From Sanderia malayensis (Eukaryota > Cnidaria > Scyphozoa > Semaeostomeae > Pelagiidae), in contig RQOL01000871.1 of the NCBI GenBank assembly GCA_013076295.1, positions 62,001 to 126,000 on the forward strand: a stretch of 64,000 bases of DNA, given 5' to 3'. Under the pieces are notes generated by a model that was given only the letters and a program-made list of their open reading frames with translations, ran no database searches and had not been told where the DNA came from. Below, piece after piece: positions 35,401-45,481 of this stretch. How positions within the stretch are numbered: position 1 is the stretch's first letter; each line of letters opens with the position of its first letter. Both the position numbers and the translations under genes were made by a program.

Positions 35401-38400
35401 CTACATTAGGGACCTTGCACTCAGGATTTTATGATCCTTCCGGTAAAAAGAGTGACAATTTATCCACCGGCCAACTCTCAGAGGATGACAATGTCTTTTT
35501 GCCACAGCATCGATCTCTTTTCATATTTTCAACAGAAAATAAGCTTCGCATCGCGTTTTCTAAGATCGTTACAAGTACATGGTTCCCGAAGCTCTGTCTC
35601 ATTTCAATTATAATCAGTACATTGCTGTTGGCCTTTGAAGACCCGCTGAAAAGAAATAAGAAGTTTTCCGATGCGCTTCGATACTGCGATTATGTATTCA
35701 CGGGTAAGGGTGATCTGCATTGTTTTATAGGGTCCGCTGCGATTTGTCAAGCTTGATATGCTTTTGACGTGATTCTTTATATAGTTGCAATAATGCGTTA
35801 TTATAAGCTACTTTTTTGTATATTTTTAGGACTATTCATTGTTGAAATCGTGTTGAAGATCATTGTTTATGGGCTCATACTTGGTCATCGATCATGCTTT
35901 CTTAGAGACAAGATGAACGTGACTGACACCATCATTGTGGTTCTTTCAGTAACAAACATCATTCTGGATGCTGTGGGCATAGATGTTCCTTTGCAGCTTC
36001 GGGTGCTACGAGTCCTGAGAGTTTTTCGTGGATTAAAGATATCAAAGGATCTGCAATGTGTCGTCAATTGCCTTGTGACAACACTTGGAAAGATATTCAA
36101 CTATTTTCTTCTTTACCTTCTTCTCCTCTTCATATATGCTGTTATAGGTATGCACATTTTAACATTGTTTTTGTTTTTTACTTAGTCAAGGGTTACTTGG
36201 GAAAATTGATTCCATGGAATGAAATGTTATTGGAAATGCAAAAATATCAAACTTATTTGATTTTCCATGATTCTGTAGCTAATATTTCATATTTAATTCT
36301 TTTGAAGGTGTCAAAATGTATGCTGGAAAACTAAAGAAATGCTCGACAAATATCGTTGTTTGTAATGGCCTGATTGAAACTCAGAGTCCTGATGTTTTCC
36401 AAGATGCAGATTACAATTTCAATAATGTGCTGAACGCCATGATGACATTGTTCTCAATAGGAACGTTGGATAACTGGGTTTTGGACTTGCAGCAGTTGAT
36501 AACTCAAGCAAAAGACATCGACCGTTCAATATCAATTTTCTTTATCCTGTCGTTTCTGGTGGTTATGACGTTTATCATGTTGAACATATTTGTTGGGTTC
36601 GTGGTGATGACGTTTCAAACAGAAAAACAAAAACAGGAGGGATTTGAAGTTTTGGACAAACGTGGTCAAGAATGCATATCGTTGGCTCTAAAAATAAACC
36701 CAATTGCTAATGGTATCCAAAGAAGCCACTTTCAACAACGAATGTGGAAGTACTTGAGTTCGCCATACTTCGAATTCTCTATTTTGTTTCTCGTCATCTT
36801 GAATTGCGTCCTGATGATGACAAAACATTGGAAGCAAGAAAGAGAGTTCGCAGCTCTTCAACAAGTTTCCGATATCATCTTCACAGTATTATTCACCATT
36901 GAGTTGCTACTAAGATTACTTGCTTTATCGCCAGCAGCATTCATCAAGAATAACTGGTGTCTTCTGGACGTCATAGTTGTGATAGGAAGTTGGATTGATG
37001 TCATAACTATGATTTGCAGCGTTGATATATACATCAATATATCAATCTTTCGCATATTTCGTGTGATCAGAATTTGCCACATAATCAACAAGAATGATAA
37101 ACTCAAGCAGATAATGGCAACGTTTATGAAGTCCATGAAAAGTGTACCAAGTGTTGCCTTCCTTATCTTGATGATACTGTTTATATATGCAGTTCTTGGA
37201 ATGCAGGTATTTAATGAAGATACCTAATCTGATGCATCATTGATAGCCATGTATAATTGGTGTATATATACCAGCACGTGGTATCAAACTTATTGCTTAA
37301 TCAGCCAATGCCTTTTTTCGTCTTTGTCTTAGAACACTTCGTTTTCTTTTTTTCTATCCCATATTTATACTGAGTCTAGTTCTGATGACGTGTTTTCTCT
37401 TACAGCTGTTTGGAAAAGTCAAAATTGAGGAAGGTGGACCTGTAAGTCGTCATGCTCATTTTCAAGATTTTCCAACAGCTCTAATGGTGCTACTGAGGAC
37501 AACTACCCTTGACAACTGGAGAGAACTGATGATCGCTTTTGCTGATACAGATTCGCCTAATTGTGTAGATGATGCTGCAAGAAGCTGTGGAAGTAAGCTG
37601 AGTTACCCGTTCTTCATCTCGTTCGTTTTCATCAGTGCGTTTATAATTACAAATCTGTTTCTGGCTGTGATAATGGATAATTTCGTCTATCTTACGTTGG
37701 ACCCATCACTACTGTACAGACATCATATTCATGAATTTGCTCGTGTTTGGGTAGAATTTGATCCAGATTACACCGAAACGTTGCACACAAGTTTACTGCT
37801 ACCATTGCTGAGGAAACTACCACCACCGCTTGGCTTCGGAGAATTGTGTCCAAAGCGAATTATATACGCCAAATTACTTGTGATGAATTTAAGCGTCGAT
37901 GAAGATGATACTGTACAATACAGAGACGTTCTACTGCGTTTAGTTATCAGAAGTCTCAGCATCACGCATAAACAGGAAAATGTCCTGAAACAGGTTGCTT
38001 CGTTGGCTAAAAGTCGTTCAATTAATTTTGTGCCAGTTCAAGGAAGCTACAACGAAATGACAGAAAGTGAGAAGAGGTTCAGAGTTTATTGTGCCTCAAG
38101 TACTATAAAGTTTTATTTCAAGATGATTCGCAGCGTAATGAGGAAAGAAAAACTGGCTTCGATATCAATGAACGGTGTTGTATCGAGATTTGAAAATAAA
38201 GACCAAGAAGAAAGTCAGCCTTTTTGTACAAAATTGACAAAACTGCCTGATTCAAATCCATGCTCGTTACAAAAATTACAGCTTCTTGGCCAAGCTGAGA
38301 TTGCAATTGATGTTGAGAATGTTAATACGAACTTTGACACATTCTGGAAGAAAACTGGCGACTACCAGAAAGTGAAGAGAGTAGCCTCGTGTCCATCGAA

Positions 38401-38539
38401 ACATGACCAACGAAATAATTATGTGTCTGTTCAAGCAGTGAAAACAAGTTTGTCGCTGCCCTCAATGCTATCGAGTTGTGTTGGGAAAAAATTATCGAGA
38501 GAAGATATTTCCTCTGAACATGTTGTATCGCTTGATTGA
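32497..38539 (+). CDS. Voltage-gated calcium channel alpha-1 subunit with EEDD filter
   Basis: Exons: 32,497-32,812; 33,058-33,285; 33,398-33,621; 33,794-33,983; 34,078-34,182; 34,243-35,703; 35,830-36,147; 36,308-37,206; 37,406-38,539. The product is 1,624 aa and all phases agree. It has four six-helix domains with arginine-rich S4 helices (I RLVRIFRPIRLL, III LRVLRVLRVFRGLK, IV IFRIFRVIRICHI; II is weaker). Pore-loop filter residues are Glu248 (ITLEDW), Glu617 (LTGEGW), Asp1002 (GTLDNW) and Asp1283 (TTLDNW). The III-IV linker (FVGFVVMTFQTEKQKQEGFE) and the C-terminal EF-hand-like region (MDNFVYLT, HHIHEFARVWVEFDP, PPLGFGELCP) are those of high-voltage-activated channels. The I-II linker is short in known motifs: no QQxExxLxGYxxWI beta-subunit site is visible. 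The IQ region reads TIKFYFKMIRSVMRK, with Lys for Gln. It should conduct Ca2+ across the plasma membrane, but EEDD is the T-type pattern. Upstream exons may be missing. Confidence 0.88.
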
Positions 38540-38936
38540 AAGACAACCATTTCACAGATATGTGATGAACTTAATTCATGGAGATTTACGAAACAATATG
38601 ACAAATAGGTGATTACGTTTTAAAGGAATATTTACATTGCTCATATTGCCTAAATATAACACAGAAACACGTGTGTGACATACCTACTTCAAGAAAGGTA
38701 AATCCTAAATAAATTACGCTGTGTACCTACGTCGTTTTTTTTCCTTTCACTTCACCCTAAAGACTTTGAAGGCATTCATTTTCCACACAGTGAACCGAAA
38801 GATTTTCGTTACAATGGTTGCACGGTTCAGCAATTTGCTGTGTTTCCTTTATTGTTCGAGTTTTCAAGGGCTGAAACGAAGCTAGCAAGGGCTCTCGTCC
38901 TCGAAGCAAGAAACCTGTCTGTCGATATTTTCAGGA
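38540..38936. other. 3' flank of the calcium channel gene
   Basis: Probable 3' untranslated region followed by spacer up to the BEL/Pao insertion. An AATAAA hexamer is at 38,708-38,713. No coding frame. Confidence 0.5.
38708..38713 (+). terminator. Candidate polyadenylation signal, calcium channel
   Basis: AATAAA lies 169 bases after the channel stop codon, upstream of the retrotransposon, so the insertion need not disturb the channel transcript end. Confidence 0.45.
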
Positions 38937-38941
38937 CCATC

Positions 38942-39158
38942 TGTTGTAATGGTATATCTTAGTTGTGGTGAAAAGAACCACGTGATTGTAGGGCTCACGT
39001 GAGCCATGGTTATGTAATCATGTATCATGTTTATTCGGACACTTGTTCACTTGTTTAATCGCAGACGTACTTATATTCCTTGCCTTTATATATCCATGTT
39101 ATGTTATGTTAACTACGAATGTGTTTTCACTGCCTCGTTAGAACCTCACTTTACAACA
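38942..39158 (+). repeat. 5' LTR of BEL/Pao element
   Basis: Identical to the 3' LTR. It contains a perfect 14-base palindrome, GGCTCACGTGAGCC, at 38,992-39,005 and a TATATATCC box near 39,085 that may serve as promoter. Confidence 0.95.
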
Positions 39159-39175
39159 TGGCGCCCAACGTGGGG
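39159..39175 (+). other. Primer-binding site
   Basis: TGGCGCCCAACGTGGGG directly follows the 5' LTR, as expected for a tRNA 3'-end complement. The tRNA was not assigned. Confidence 0.7.
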
Positions 39176-39204
39176 CAGTGAGACAATTCGGTAGTTAGAA
39201 AAAC

Positions 39205-42200
39205 ATGTCGCAGGAACAGGTCGCAACGGACGAAGAAAGCTTGCGAAGGCTACGCAAGATACGTGGTGGGAATCGATCCAAAGTAACGAGGCTGGAACGC
39301 GAAGCTTTAGCTTTACTAGAAGAATTTAAAGCTACGGGATCAAGAGACGTCGAAATAAAGTCTAGGTTGATAACAATATCGAAAGCTTTAAAAGATAAAA
39401 GAGATTATATCGTAAAATTGGACGAAGAAATCTTACAGAAGTGTAGTCTTGACGAGATAGACGATGAAGTGGATGAAACTACGGATATTTCATCTAAAGT
39501 CTTAGAAATTATTGGAGAAATCGAAACAGAATGTCGGGACAATATCAATGGAAATCATGCTGCTGTTGGGATAACAAGTTCTCCAAGACAAAGCACACCT
39601 TGGATACAACAGAGTACATCGCCGAATCGTTCACCCTCGGTCCTGAATCACACTGGAAGTGGACTGCATTTGCCAGGGGTGAAATTGCCGAAGATAAGTT
39701 TACCAAAGTTTAACGGGCAAGTTACGAGATTTCAATCGTTTTGGCAGAGCTTTAAATGCGCCATTCATGAAAACGAAGCCTTGTCAACAGTTAACAAGAT
39801 GAACTATTTGGTAAACTCTCTGGAAGGCTCAGCATACAAAGCGATCGAGGGACTTGATATAACGGAGGAGAATTACGTAAATGCGATCGAAATCTTAAAG
39901 AACAGATTCGGAAAGCCTCAAAACATCATAAGTGCTCACATGCAAGCTCTGTTAAATTTGCAATCAAAGCAAAACGATACAGTTTCTGATTTGCGTTCAA
40001 TATATGACAACATTAACGTGCAAGTTCGCGGTTTGGAAAGCTTGGGAATCGCGTCAGAAAGCTATGGAAGTCTCTTGATTCCAGTCATTATGTCCCGAAT
40101 GCCGGGGGACATAGCTTTACAAGTTGCTCGAAAAACATCGGAGGACATTTGGTCAATACGTGAAATCATGGACATAATAAGACACGAAATAGAAGCAATG
40201 GAAATTAGTAATGGGATCACGGGAACGCCGCGTAAACATGAGAGAACAACAAGACAACGCCCGGTTTCGCCAATGGGAACTACAAAATCGTTTGTAGCCA
40301 GAGCAACTGAAAGAAAGTCAGTACTAACGTGTTACTTCTGTGGAAACAATCATGTAGCCAACTCCTGTGATCAGATCAAAGACGTGAAACGACGTAAAGA
40401 AATACTTGTCGAAGCCAAACGCTGCTTCAATTGCTTGAAGAAGGGACACGTTGCAAAAAGTTGTACCAGCTCGCGAAATTGCTCGAAATGCAATGGAAGG
40501 CACAACACGACAATATGCGGAAGGAATGGTGATGAGAAAGTCGAACAGGTTTGCACGAGTCAAGCCACAAACACCGAGAATGCCACGATAACAGCTTCTG
40601 CATTGAAGCAAAGAACAGAAGTGTTGCTACAGACGGCCAAAACATTTGCTTATGGAGAAGACAGAGAGAAGAAAGTGGAAGTTAATGTCCTTTTTGATGG
40701 AGGAAGTCAGAAAAGTTTCATAGCCGAACATTTGAAGAACAAACTGAAACTTAAAACTGAACAGGTCGAAACCTTAAATTTAAATACGTTCGGATCAGAA
40801 AGTTTTGTTAAGAAGGTTTGTGACCGTGTAACCGTGAATTTAGAAACTAGGGACGAAGTAATTCCGATTACAGCACTTAGTTCCCCAGCCGTGTGTTCCC
40901 CTATAACTTCTCGCGTAGAAGTTAGCGATTTCCCGCATCTGCAAGGTCTTGATTTAGCCGATAGCGTAAACACTAGCAATAAGCGCATTGACATTCTCAT
41001 TGGCGCAGATTACTATCACAGTTTTGTTACTGGGGAGGTAATTAAAGTAAATATGGGTCCCGTAGCCATAAATAGTAAGCTTGGATGGCTACTTTCTGGA
41101 CCTGTATGTCACGACAATTATGAAACTTCATGTACTAACATTGTCTCAAGTCTTGTTCTAGACATTGTGCCTTGCAGAGAAGACGTATTGGACGAAAATC
41201 GCGAAATCTCTGAATCGCTTGACAGATTTTGGAAACACGAGTCTATGGGTATTGAGCACAACGAAAAAACCGGGGAAAGAACGCCCGACATCCAAATCAA
41301 ATTTGTGGATAAAGATGAACGATATGAGGTAGGCCTTCCCTGGAAGGAAAATATTTCAGAAAAATTACTATCGGATTATGATATGTGCAGAAATCGTCTT
41401 AACAGTCTTTATAAGAAATTGCGAGAAAATCCCGAACTTCTCAAGCAATACGATGAGGTTTTCAAAGAACAGCATGCCTCAGGCATTATAGAGAAGGTAA
41501 CCCCTGAAAAAGAGGATGAACATAACGCACATTTTTTATGTCATTTTGGGGTGGTCAGAAACGAAAGACAAACCACCAAATTACGTGTCGTCTTTGATGG
41601 ATCAGCTAAGAGTAATCAAAATTGTTTGTCTCTCAACGACAGGTTAGAGATAGGAAACAATCACATGCCATTGTTATTCGATACACTCGTAAGATTTCGT
41701 GCCCACCCAATTGCACTCACGGCTGACATTGCGAAAGCCTTTTTGCAAGTGCAAATACAAGAAGCAGACAGGGACGTCCTAAGGTTTTTGTGGTTCGACG
41801 ATATTACCAAAGATAATCCATCTGTCGTGCAATACCGTTATTGCAGATTAGTCTTTGGTTTGACCTGTAGCCCTGCCGTCTTAGGAGAAACAATTAAGCA
41901 TCATGTATCTCAATTTCAAAACGAATTTCCAGAGGCTGTCAAGGTTTTGAACAGGCTATATTGCGATGATCTCTCGTTTGGGTCGAATAATGCAAACGAA
42001 GCATTTGAAATTTACGCAAAGGCAAAAGAGATCATGTTAGCCGGGGGGTTCAATCTCAGGAAATGGAACTCGAACGATAAAATCCTCCTCAACCAGATCG
42101 AAATGCACGAAAACAAAGTCTCACAGAGAAACACGGTGTCTGAAACGTTAGTTGAGACAGCAGAGGATGATCACTCGTACTCGAAGCATGTCATAGGTAA

Positions 42201-43656
42201 CCCTAGTTCGGGGGAGGGAAATAAGGTCCTAGGGGTTAACTGGAACACCGATCTTGATACATTAGAGCTGGAATTAACATCTGTTGCAGAATTTGCAAAA
42301 TCTTTAACCCCTTCCAAACGCTCAGTATTGAAAATAATGGCCACGATCTTCGACCCACTTGGTATGATAAGTGTTTTAACGGTAAATTTTAAGATGTTTT
42401 TTCAACAGCTGTGCTTGAGTAAAACCGACTGGGATTCCGAATTGCAGGGAACTGACAGAAAAACGTATGACTCACTATGCAATTCTCTCACGCAATTTAA
42501 GGGTGTAAAAATCCCAAGATGCATTGCAATAAAGGGAAACGTCAAAGGTGTGCAGATCCATGGGTTTTCTGACGCAAGCGAGCGCGCATATGCTAGTGTT
42601 GTATATGTACGTGTGGAATATGCATCTGGCGCAATAGATACAAGGTTTTTAGCATCTAAGTCTAAAGTAGCCCCTATTAAGAAACAGAGCATACCTCGCT
42701 TAGAACTACTGGGTGCTTGTTTGATGGCTAAACTTGTCCATACCGTGGAAGGAATTCTTCAAGAAGAACTTAAGCTGACAGCCATTGAGAAATTTTATTG
42801 GGTCGATTCCATGTCAGTCCTTTGCTGGATTCAAAACAACAAGCCTTGGACCCACTATGTACGCAATAGAGTGTCGGAAATATTACAAGTTTCAAATAGG
42901 GAACAATGGTTTCATTGCCCGGGGGTTGAAAACCCAGCAGATCTTCCCTCGCGTGGTAAGTCTTCCGACCTTGTAGCCAACCTTTTGTGGTGGGAGGGTC
43001 CAAAATATTTAAAGGTAAATTCGGAAAATTGGCCAACACGCCCATCCAGTAAGGAATTAGAGATTCCAAGTGCTATGCAGGAAAAGGTTAAGAAAGATCC
43101 GGTAATAACACATGCCATGCTAGTTGCTGACAAAGGCTTGCAGCCTCGTATTGATAAATTGATCGATTTATCGCGTTTTAGTAGTAAGAATAAGGTGTTA
43201 CGTACCGTTGCATGGGTATACAGGTTCATCTCGAATTTGAAGTCAGCAATTAATAAGGAACCCCGAAACGAAAAGGAAAGGCTTGGGGTACATGAGCTAG
43301 AATCAGCTGAAATCGCCTTAATCAGGTCAATACAAAGTGACGTCTTTTCAAAAGAAATAGCCTTCTTAACTTCGGAAACTCAAACACAGAACAAAGTTAA
43401 GACACCATTATACGTAACACAGTTCAATTTGTTTCTGGACAGTCATAAAGTTCTTAGGTGTAAATCTCGTATTGGTAAGGCCAACGTGGCTGACGCAAAT
43501 AAAGTGCCAATACTGCTACCCTCGCGTAATCGTTATTCAGAGCTAATTGCCAAGCAGTGTCACGATTCAGTGTACCACAACGGAACTAGAGACACATTGA
43601 ACCTCGTAAGACAGAAGTATTGGATTTGCGCGGACGAGAAATGGTCAAACGCATAG
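39205..43656 (+). CDS. BEL/Pao gag-protease-RT-RNase H polyprotein
   Basis: One uninterrupted frame of 1,483 aa from ATG 39,205, 46 bases after the 5' LTR. The gag part includes LPKISLPKFNGQVTRFQSFW near residue 165 and zinc knuckles at about residues 376-390 (CYFCGNNHVANSC) and 407-420 (CFNCLKKGHVAKSC). The retropepsin motif is VLFDGGSQKSF near 497 (DGG rather than the usual DSG/DTG). RT has TADIAKAF near 840 and YCDD near 919 (Cys where YVDD is typical). RNase H has GFSDASERAYAS near 1,120 and LELLGACLMAK. The integrase zinc module begins (HDSVYHNGTRD) but the frame ends at a TAG at 43,654-43,656, before its Cys pair. Family role: capsid, maturation and reverse transcription. Confidence 0.93.
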   Translation: MSQEQVATDEESLRRLRKIRGGNRSKVTRLEREALALLEEFKATGSRDVEIKSRLITISKALKDKRDYIVKLDEEILQKCSLDEIDDEVDETTDISSKVLEIIGEIETECRDNINGNHAAVGITSSPRQSTPWIQQSTSPNRSPSVLNHTGSGLHLPGVKLPKISLPKFNGQVTRFQSFWQSFKCAIHENEALSTVNKMNYLVNSLEGSAYKAIEGLDITEENYVNAIEILKNRFGKPQNIISAHMQALLNLQSKQNDTVSDLRSIYDNINVQVRGLESLGIASESYGSLLIPVIMSRMPGDIALQVARKTSEDIWSIREIMDIIRHEIEAMEISNGITGTPRKHERTTRQRPVSPMGTTKSFVARATERKSVLTCYFCGNNHVANSCDQIKDVKRRKEILVEAKRCFNCLKKGHVAKSCTSSRNCSKCNGRHNTTICGRNGDEKVEQVCTSQATNTENATITASALKQRTEVLLQTAKTFAYGEDREKKVEVNVLFDGGSQKSFIAEHLKNKLKLKTEQVETLNLNTFGSESFVKKVCDRVTVNLETRDEVIPITALSSPAVCSPITSRVEVSDFPHLQGLDLADSVNTSNKRIDILIGADYYHSFVTGEVIKVNMGPVAINSKLGWLLSGPVCHDNYETSCTNIVSSLVLDIVPCREDVLDENREISESLDRFWKHESMGIEHNEKTGERTPDIQIKFVDKDERYEVGLPWKENISEKLLSDYDMCRNRLNSLYKKLRENPELLKQYDEVFKEQHASGIIEKVTPEKEDEHNAHFLCHFGVVRNERQTTKLRVVFDGSAKSNQNCLSLNDRLEIGNNHMPLLFDTLVRFRAHPIALTADIAKAFLQVQIQEADRDVLRFLWFDDITKDNPSVVQYRYCRLVFGLTCSPAVLGETIKHHVSQFQNEFPEAVKVLNRLYCDDLSFGSNNANEAFEIYAKAKEIMLAGGFNLRKWNSNDKILLNQIEMHENKVSQRNTVSETLVETAEDDHSYSKHVIGNPSSGEGNKVLGVNWNTDLDTLELELTSVAEFAKSLTPSKRSVLKIMATIFDPLGMISVLTVNFKMFFQQLCLSKTDWDSELQGTDRKTYDSLCNSLTQFKGVKIPRCIAIKGNVKGVQIHGFSDASERAYASVVYVRVEYASGAIDTRFLASKSKVAPIKKQSIPRLELLGACLMAKLVHTVEGILQEELKLTAIEKFYWVDSMSVLCWIQNNKPWTHYVRNRVSEILQVSNREQWFHCPGVENPADLPSRGKSSDLVANLLWWEGPKYLKVNSENWPTRPSSKELEIPSAMQEKVKKDPVITHAMLVADKGLQPRIDKLIDLSRFSSKNKVLRTVAWVYRFISNLKSAINKEPRNEKERLGVHELESAEIALIRSIQSDVFSKEIAFLTSETQTQNKVKTPLYVTQFNLFLDSHKVLRCKSRIGKANVADANKVPILLPSRNRYSELIAKQCHDSVYHNGTRDTLNLVRQKYWICADEKWSNA

Positions 43657-44828
43657 TCAAAGGTTGCATTTTATGTAAGAAAATCGAAGGGTTGTGTTAT
43701 AAGACCGTGTATAACCCTGAATTACCCGAATTTCGCGTCGATGATGGTCCGCCGTTTTGCCATGTAGGCTTAGATTTCGCAGGGCCTCTTCTCGTCAAAG
43801 ACAAAAGGTCAGCTGAAAGTCACAAATCGTATGTCTGTTTGTTTACATGCGCATCAACTCGTGCTGTACATCTAGAGCTTGTCGAGTCTTTAGATGTAGA
43901 ATGTTTCATCAGGGCTTTCAGGAGATTCTGTGCGCGGCGTGGTCTGCCCTCCACAATAATATCTGACAACGCTAAAACATTTAAATGTGCTGCCAAAGAA
44001 GTACGGAAATTATTGCGTAGTCCTAGAATTGGTGAATTTCTCGCTCAAAAAGGCGTCGAATGGAAATTCATCGTAGAGCTTGCCCCTTGGCAAGGGGGCA
44101 TGTGGGAAAGACTAGTGCGAAGTGTGAAACGGTGTCTGGTAAAGATAGTCGGCCGTTCCTTGTTAAGCTATTCGGAATTAGGTACCATTTTAGTGGAGAT
44201 AGAAAGTATTATCAATTCTCGGCCAATCCCCTATGTCTACGAAGATCAAGACGGAATATCGTATCCGTTAACACCATCTCAATTGATAAGTGGTCGCAAT
44301 CTATCTCTCTTACCTAGCGATGGCCACTACGAAATTGTGAGTACACACGACACTCTTTCTAGGCGAGCCCGATATAACCGTAGGGTATTAAGTCAATTTA
44401 CTGCGCGCTGGCGCAATGAATATCTTTCTAGTCTTTTAGCAGCATTTAGGCCAAAAGACAAGGCTCGAGAACCGGTTGTTGCTGTAGGAGACATTGTCAT
44501 TCTGAAAGACGAACAGCGGAAGCGATGTTTTTGGAAAATGTGCAAGGTATTGGAATTATTCAAGGGAAATGATGGCTCCATTCGTGCTGCCAAGGTACAA
44601 GTCGCTTCGCAAGAGGGTGGTAAGAGAGTCCTAAACAGGGCTCTAAAATTACTTATTCCGCTTGAAATTAATTGTAGCCTACCATTAAGTAAATCTTGTG
44701 ACAATGAGAATGACGCGCCACCGCAGCCATCGCATGCTACGTCGCAGCAAGCCAACGCGCGAACTGATTCAAGACCAAAGCGCAATGCTGCCGCAATCGG
44801 TGAATTGCTTCGTAGAGACATTTTGTAA
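43620..44828 (+). CDS. BEL/Pao integrase, in a shifted frame
   Basis: This 402-aa open frame overlaps the end of the preceding polyprotein by about 37 bases in a different frame. It carries the second half of the zinc module (GCILCKK), the catalytic core with VGLDFAGPL (first Asp), IISDNAKTF (second Asp) and PWQGGMWERLVRS (Glu), and a C-terminal module with GDIVILKDE. All three catalytic acids are present. A one-base difference from an uninterrupted frame lies in the overlap. It could be a recent mutation, a sequencing error or a recoding site; I see no classical slippery heptamer. Integrase joins element DNA to the chromosome. Confidence 0.9.
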   Translation: MDLRGREMVKRIVKGCILCKKIEGLCYKTVYNPELPEFRVDDGPPFCHVGLDFAGPLLVKDKRSAESHKSYVCLFTCASTRAVHLELVESLDVECFIRAFRRFCARRGLPSTIISDNAKTFKCAAKEVRKLLRSPRIGEFLAQKGVEWKFIVELAPWQGGMWERLVRSVKRCLVKIVGRSLLSYSELGTILVEIESIINSRPIPYVYEDQDGISYPLTPSQLISGRNLSLLPSDGHYEIVSTHDTLSRRARYNRRVLSQFTARWRNEYLSSLLAAFRPKDKAREPVVAVGDIVILKDEQRKRCFWKMCKVLELFKGNDGSIRAAKVQVASQEGGKRVLNRALKLLIPLEINCSLPLSKSCDNENDAPPQPSHATSQQANARTDSRPKRNAAAIGELLRRDIL

Positions 44829-44924
44829 ACGATCGTGTTTTGTTATTTTTATAATCTTATAGCTAATTATCATTGTTATGTTACGTAGTTTTTGGTCTCA
44901 TCGTAGAGCCAAAACGGGGGAGAA

Positions 44925-45141
44925 TGTTGTAATGGTATATCTTAGTTGTGGTGAAAAGAACCACGTGATTGTAGGGCTCACGTGAGCCATGGTTATGTAA
45001 TCATGTATCATGTTTATTCGGACACTTGTTCACTTGTTTAATCGCAGACGTACTTATATTCCTTGCCTTTATATATCCATGTTATGTTATGTTAACTACG
45101 AATGTGTTTTCACTGCCTCGTTAGAACCTCACTTTACAACA
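44925..45141 (+). repeat. 3' LTR of BEL/Pao element
   Basis: 217 bases, identical to the 5' LTR, followed by the CCATC target duplication. Confidence 0.95.
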
Positions 45142-45481
45142 CCATCTCTAAGTAGGGAACGGAAATTGGGGAATAGAATTCTCAATTTCATATTCGTCAT
45201 CATCATCATAATCCTCATTGTCAAGATGTGATATCGGATTTTTGTTGGTGTAACTAAAAAGTTAGCAATGGTAACCGAGCAGCTTTCGAAACAGAACAAG
45301 TCATGGAAAACTAAAAATATTTCTCCCTAAACAAAGGTCAAGTTATTAGTCACTGATCAATTCAATGGTTCTATGCACATGTGAATTATTGGACACGCAA
45401 TGCTCGATCATCATGATCGAAACTACAGTTGTTATATGATATCACAACTCTTTTACACACAATCATGCATGGTCAACTGAG

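Larger units (their letters stand above)
38942..45141 (+). mobile_element. Young BEL/Pao retrotransposon
   Basis: Two 217-base LTRs (38,942-39,158 and 44,925-45,141) are identical by eye, with ends TGTTGTAA/TTACAACA. They are flanked by the 5-base duplication CCATC (38,937-38,941 and 45,142-45,146). A primer-binding site starts at 39,159 (TGGCGCCCAACGTGGGG) and a purine tract (AAAACGGGGGAGAA) lies directly before the 3' LTR. Internal order is gag, protease, RT, RNase H, integrase. There is only one visible lesion, a frame change between the RNase H part and the integrase near 43,620-43,656. Identical LTRs indicate a very recent insertion. It sits about 400 bases beyond the calcium channel stop, in the same orientation. 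Confidence 0.96.

Noticed and set aside
32497..38539. NALCN sodium-leak channel identity for the four-domain channel
   Set aside because: NALCN has EEKE/EKEE-type filters and a different C-terminus. This protein has EEDD and the PPLGFGELCP, HHIHEFARVW and MDNFVYLT signatures of calcium channels.
37406..38539. Assignment to Cav3 (T-type) on the basis of EEDD alone
   Set aside because: The C-terminal EF-hand-like region and the III-IV linker follow Cav1/Cav2, so the filter alone is not enough; reported as a mixed-trait finding instead.
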